64,000 nt of DNA, taken from contig JYIP02000013.1 in NCBI GenBank assembly GCA_001051155.2, positions 124,001-188,000 on the forward strand. Direction: 5' to 3'. Source of the DNA: Chrysoporthe austroafricana (taxonomy: Eukaryota > Ascomycota > Sordariomycetes > Diaporthales > Cryphonectriaceae). The position numbers were made by a program, and so were the translations under genes. The notes under the pieces were generated by a model. The model saw only the letters and a list, made by a program, of their open reading frames with translations. It searched no databases and was not told the origin of the DNA. Of this stretch, positions 60,436-64,000 are shown in pieces; the first letter of the stretch is position 1; each line of letters opens with the position of its first letter.

Positions 60436-62862
60436 CGGGCTGGTGCGTATTGCCGGCCATCGTGAGGTCGTTATTGTGTTGAGGCAGACGAGGGGGTGTT
60501 AGAGAATCCTGTTATGAGCGAAAGAGCGGCACGTCAGCATACACTGTAAAAAAAGAAAAAGGAAAAAAAAGAATCAAAAATGGGGGGGGGGGGCGTTGGT
60601 CCCAAGCTATGTATGCGAAAGACAATCACAAATGATAAGCCGATATAGGTGGGAAATGGAAGGAATACGGGTGTGCATACATGCGCTTGCCCACCTTATA
60701 AGGAGTTAAGCCTCGTTACAACTTATAGTTCCTAGGGTGGTTCAGCGTTTCAGGCATTACCGCATTTACGTCTTATGTCTTTGTTTTCTTTTTCTTTTAT
60801 ACTGGGAGGGGGGCAAAGGACGCATCTGGGCTAGAATAAGATACTCGGAAGTTCTCAGAAGGAATTCGGAAAAGAAAAAAAAGGAGCGGCGTTGGATATA
60901 TAGAAATATTGTGAACTACACCCGACCATTGCGTGTTCTAAATCTTATGGCCTAGGCATCCACTTCCGAAGTTTATGGAACCGCAGGCAAGTCACCACAC
61001 CTATTGTCCTATGTTGCATGCGGCTGCATTAATGCTACACCGAGAATCTAACGTGAGTCCAATTGAGCAACTTTCTCAGCCTCCATTGCATCTTCTATGG
61101 CGTTCTTAAATGTGCCAGCAATTGACTAAGCGGGTTAGACATTCAGCTTCGAAAATGTCTTTGGCATCAATGCATCAGCACTAGTCAAGTCTTGGCTGAT
61201 GTGATCAGTTCTTTAGTGGGTGGTGGATCTGCACATTTGGGGAATAGATGAATAAAATCGACAATTCTGGTGTTTGGGTTATCACAGCGTTACTGCCAAG
61301 AACAAAGTAGTGCGAAATTTAAGCTGTGCGGAGTCATACAAAGTGGTTCAATCAAGGAACTGGTGGATAGAATCGTGGAAAAACTAGCAGCCGAGACGAA
61401 ATAGGTTGAAACGCAGTTTGTGGCGGTGATCAAGCCTTCGGCGTGTGGTGTTATGCCGACGGAAGGGTAGGCCTTAGCCTTGAACAAGTCCAGCTACGCA
61501 TTGATAAGCTGACGACAAGCAATTTAATCATCCCCATGAAGTCGGAGACTGCTTCAAATCCCGATACGTTGATGCTATTCGTACAGGTCTGTCTGTCTGT
61601 GTTTCCTGCCAGTTGGAAGAATATATGATTGAAAACGCTTATCTGTCTTGTGTAAGTCAGTTTGGATATCAGGCTGAGACAGATCCAGAGGAAGGCATTG
61701 CTAAAGCAACAAATCAATAGCCACTGGGCTGTAGCTATGTCGTGTAGTCTCGTAGCTGGATAGCATTGACCTATGATAGAGGACTACTGCCTGGAAGTCG
61801 ATACAGCTGTCGCACCCGTTACAGCCTGCGACTAATGAGTGTGGAATTTTGCCCACGCACGCAAGCCGTGTGGCTCGACTAGCAGCAAACTAGATGAGAC
61901 AACAGGAGCTCTCCGGGCAGTTTCACCTCGAAGGGCTCCGCTATTCGTTTCGGCCACGCCGCGTAGAGGCGTACATGCAGGATGCTATGTGCCCTCGAGG
62001 TAGAAGGGAGGCCACTGATGTTATGCTGCTATAACTGGTAACGAACTAAGGTTAAATTAGCGTTTCTCAGTAATAATAATTAACGTTAATCAACCTTGCC
62101 TTGCTTTAAATAAGGAAAGGGCTGTATAACTGGATGCACTAGGACTGTATCTACCTTGTTACGTCTCCTATCTCTGCCTTCGTGTTTTATGGCTCTTCCG
62201 GGCGGTCTACGCCTCTATCACCTCTTAACTATCGCTAGAGAGATCGCCATAGCTACACGCTAGTCGGGAGGGGTAAAGTAATGCAGCCACAGGCCCCACA
62301 AAGCTTCTCGGGACTCACTAACTTATATATAAAGAGTATATAGGATGTATTGCGCTAATTAGAACGGCTAGGGGGTATCAATCGGCCTGTTATGTTACGT
62401 CAATCATGGAGCTGTGGACGCCACGGCTGCCACAAGCTGAAAAGAGCTGCTCCGTATGGGAATATGATCTAAGGCTGAGGTAAGACCTTTCAGGGAGCAT
62501 TAGGTGTGATAAGGGCTTGGTTACTGGTGGTGGAGCTGTGATGGACAAGTCCTACTGCGCCATGAAATGAGGCTCTCCGTAAACGTGATGCTTACTGTAA
62601 CGCCTGTGCCTCTTGCTGCGCAGAGTCTCAAGTACCAATACTGCCTCATCTCTAATTCAATGTCAGTATGGTAATACCGCATATTTTCAGCCGCTCAACA
62701 CTAGTTTGAGCTATATAAATAATAATATTCGTCTTTCTGAACAACGAGGAAACTGATAGATTTTGTCACTTATCCTTTCCTCTCTTTTTATTTTCTCCCC
62801 CTCTTTTCGTTATTATCACAACAAAAGCACCTTTGCACCTGTGCTTTGAACGGCTTCCGAAG
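60436..62862. other. Long region without a recognisable gene
   Basis: About 2.4 kb with only short frames. 61,250-61,720 has protein-like scraps (KFKLCGVIQSGSIKELVDRI; MIENAYLSCVSQFGYQAETD) in different frames and may be an unidentified decayed gene. A purine-rich tract followed by 12 consecutive G (60,582-60,593) lies just upstream of the HET gene. A 12-bp palindrome ATTAACGTTAAT is at 62,079-62,090. The last part is the 5' flank of the DUF3176 remnant. Confidence 0.45.
60548..60593. repeat. Purine tract ending in a run of 12 G
   Basis: A-rich purine sequence (60,548-60,580) followed by twelve G residues (60,582-60,593), about 115 bp upstream of the HET start codon on the other strand. It is low complexity, prone to length error in sequencing and to slippage. 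Confidence 0.7.
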
Positions 62863-63744
62863 ATGGCTGAACGAAAATATGATCCGCTACGAAGACGCCG
62901 TTCCTCAACTTGGTGGTGGCAGGAACTGCTAAGTGTAACTGCGAGTCTGGGGTGTGTTGTTGCAGTGGGCGTAATACTTGGTGTTATGCAAAACAAACCT
63001 GAAAGTCATTGGACATTCTTTGTAAGTGATAGTGTCTGTCAGGCTCCGATTGCATTTCTCTTCCTCGTTCTGAAAGAAATATAAAATAAGCACAAGCCAT
63101 TAGGTCTACTAATCAATATGATACTAGATCAGTCTCAATGCAACAGTCGCCGCTTTTATCACAGCGGCGAAGTCAAGTACAATGTTTTCTGTAGCCGCTT
63201 GCATCGGCCAATGGAAATAGATTCATTATAAATCCAACAAAAGAAAGCTTCAAGACTTTGATATTATCGAGAATGCAGCAAGAGGGCCATACGGGTCCGC
63301 CGTTTTGCTCGCTAGGATTCCAGGAAGCGGACTGGCATCATTTGGTGTTGTCGTAGCTAAACTAGCATGACCGATCAGCTGCGGTCTGAATCAAACAGCA
63401 GCTTCATAGCGCATGGTCTTACTGCCAAAGCAGTAGTGGTCGTACGGGTCCAGTAGGCATGGCTAGCGCTTCCTTTTGTGGTTATAATATCATCTTCAAT
63501 GTCCTTGATTATGGTAATAGTCTACAGCCGGAAAAGTCGAAGTGTCGGGGTATGGAAATCCAGTTCGACTGCTCTGCTGTACCACTCAGTCATACGAACT
63601 AGCGGAACGTTGAGTACTCAGGTGGCAAACTCTCGACGGTTACAGAAACTGATAGCAACAATTAAGGTGAAACTGGACAATAATAGGAAGGAAGGTGTCG
63701 CATTTGATTCGTTCAAGATTGGAGACATGTTGAAATCAAGCTAA
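62863..63744 (+). pseudogene. DUF3176 membrane protein, internally deleted and with nonsense codon
   Basis: The start at 62,863 (MAERKYDPL) is followed by STWWWQELLSVTASLGCVVA, the first membrane segment typical of fungal DUF3176 proteins. Exon 1 ends at 63,021; a 106-nt GTAAGT...CTAG intron joins HWTFF to ISLNATVAAF. The frame meets TAG at 63,218-63,220 (QWK*, where Trp is expected) and then continues as LQDFDIIENAARGPYGSAVL and GLASFGVVVAKLA to a stop. The large extracellular middle (hundreds of residues in the family) is missing. From about 63,478 the last membrane segment and tail reappear: SLIMVIVYSRKSRSVGVWKS, then LQKLIATIKVKL. So the gene is a remnant with a big deletion. The family's function is unknown. 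Confidence 0.75.
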
Positions 63745-64000
63745 TTATGCTAATCTGGCTTTTTAAGCAAAAAGAAGCTGGAATTAGACTTCTAAAATTC
63801 CAATTTCGGGTTCCAGTATCCTTTTACAAAACAAGAAGATAATACGTTATTAGTTTAAAAAACTTTATAGCAGTAGCTTGGCTTCTTTCGCTAAAGCATC
63901 TTTGTTATTAACGATTTTCAGGCTATGCAGTCTTTTCGTAAATAGCCATACAGCAGTCAGTTTATAATCTCGGTCACACTAGTCTTTCAGGTTTGGTCCG

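Noticed and set aside
1..64000. tRNA, rRNA, CRISPR or bacterial-type operon signals
   Set aside because: None seen by eye. The repeats present are LTRs and minisatellites, not spacer-interrupted arrays, and the genes have eukaryotic introns. A tRNA scan was not possible.

Overview
This is a filamentous ascomycete (Pezizomycotina-type) chromosome segment. The evidence is short GT-AG introns of about 45-165 nt, typical fungal families (HET, NACHT-ankyrin NLR, fungal tyrosinase, DUF3176, MCT-type MFS), and a very AT-rich block of transition-riddled retrotransposons that looks like repeat-induced point mutation (RIP). I cannot name the species.

Positions 1-37,000 are gene-free, AT-rich heterochromatin-like DNA. 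Most of it is one family of Ty3/gypsy chromoviruses about 7.3-7.4 kb long: LTRs of about 450 bp, Gag with a CCHC knuckle, protease, RT, RNase H, integrase and a C-terminal chromodomain. Element A (10,535-17,945) and element B (18,388-25,743) are complete, each with a 5-bp target duplication. Both are inserted into a third copy, C (9,896-32,002). Two 3'-truncated copies follow (32,003-33,640 and 33,641-36,635), and a 5'-truncated copy F lies on the opposite strand (4,365-9,831). All coding is dead: stops arise at former Trp/Gln codons, the protease Asp is Asn, and the RT DD is NN or DN. Every copy that keeps its 3' end also carries an antisense accessory ORF between the chromodomain and the 3' LTR, predicted to encode a Cys-rich plus coiled-coil protein. 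Positions 1-3,960 are similar in composition but belong to something I do not recognise.

Composition jumps to balanced GC at about 37.1-37.3 kb and genes begin. In order: a two-exon SDR oxidoreductase (+); a six-exon, 1,500-residue NACHT-ankyrin NLR (-), head-to-head with a membrane protein (+) that has one in-frame stop; then a group of secreted or surface proteins: tyrosinase (-), kelch beta-propeller (-), Yellow/major-royal-jelly-like protein (+), and an MCT-like transporter (-). Tyrosinase plus a Yellow-like protein recalls the insect melanisation pair, so this may be a small pigment or phenolic-oxidation neighbourhood (inference only).

The right end (56.7-63.8 kb) is a graveyard of immunity or allorecognition-type genes: a decayed TPR-repeat gene, a HET-domain gene with one in-frame stop, and a DUF3176 membrane gene with a nonsense codon and a large internal deletion. 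The single stops here and in the membrane protein are each one C-to-T or G-to-A step from a sense codon, which could reflect leaked RIP or simple decay.

Exon structures were built by hand from splice motifs and reading phase; the NLR, tyrosinase, kelch, Yellow-like, SDR and MFS models all close in frame.
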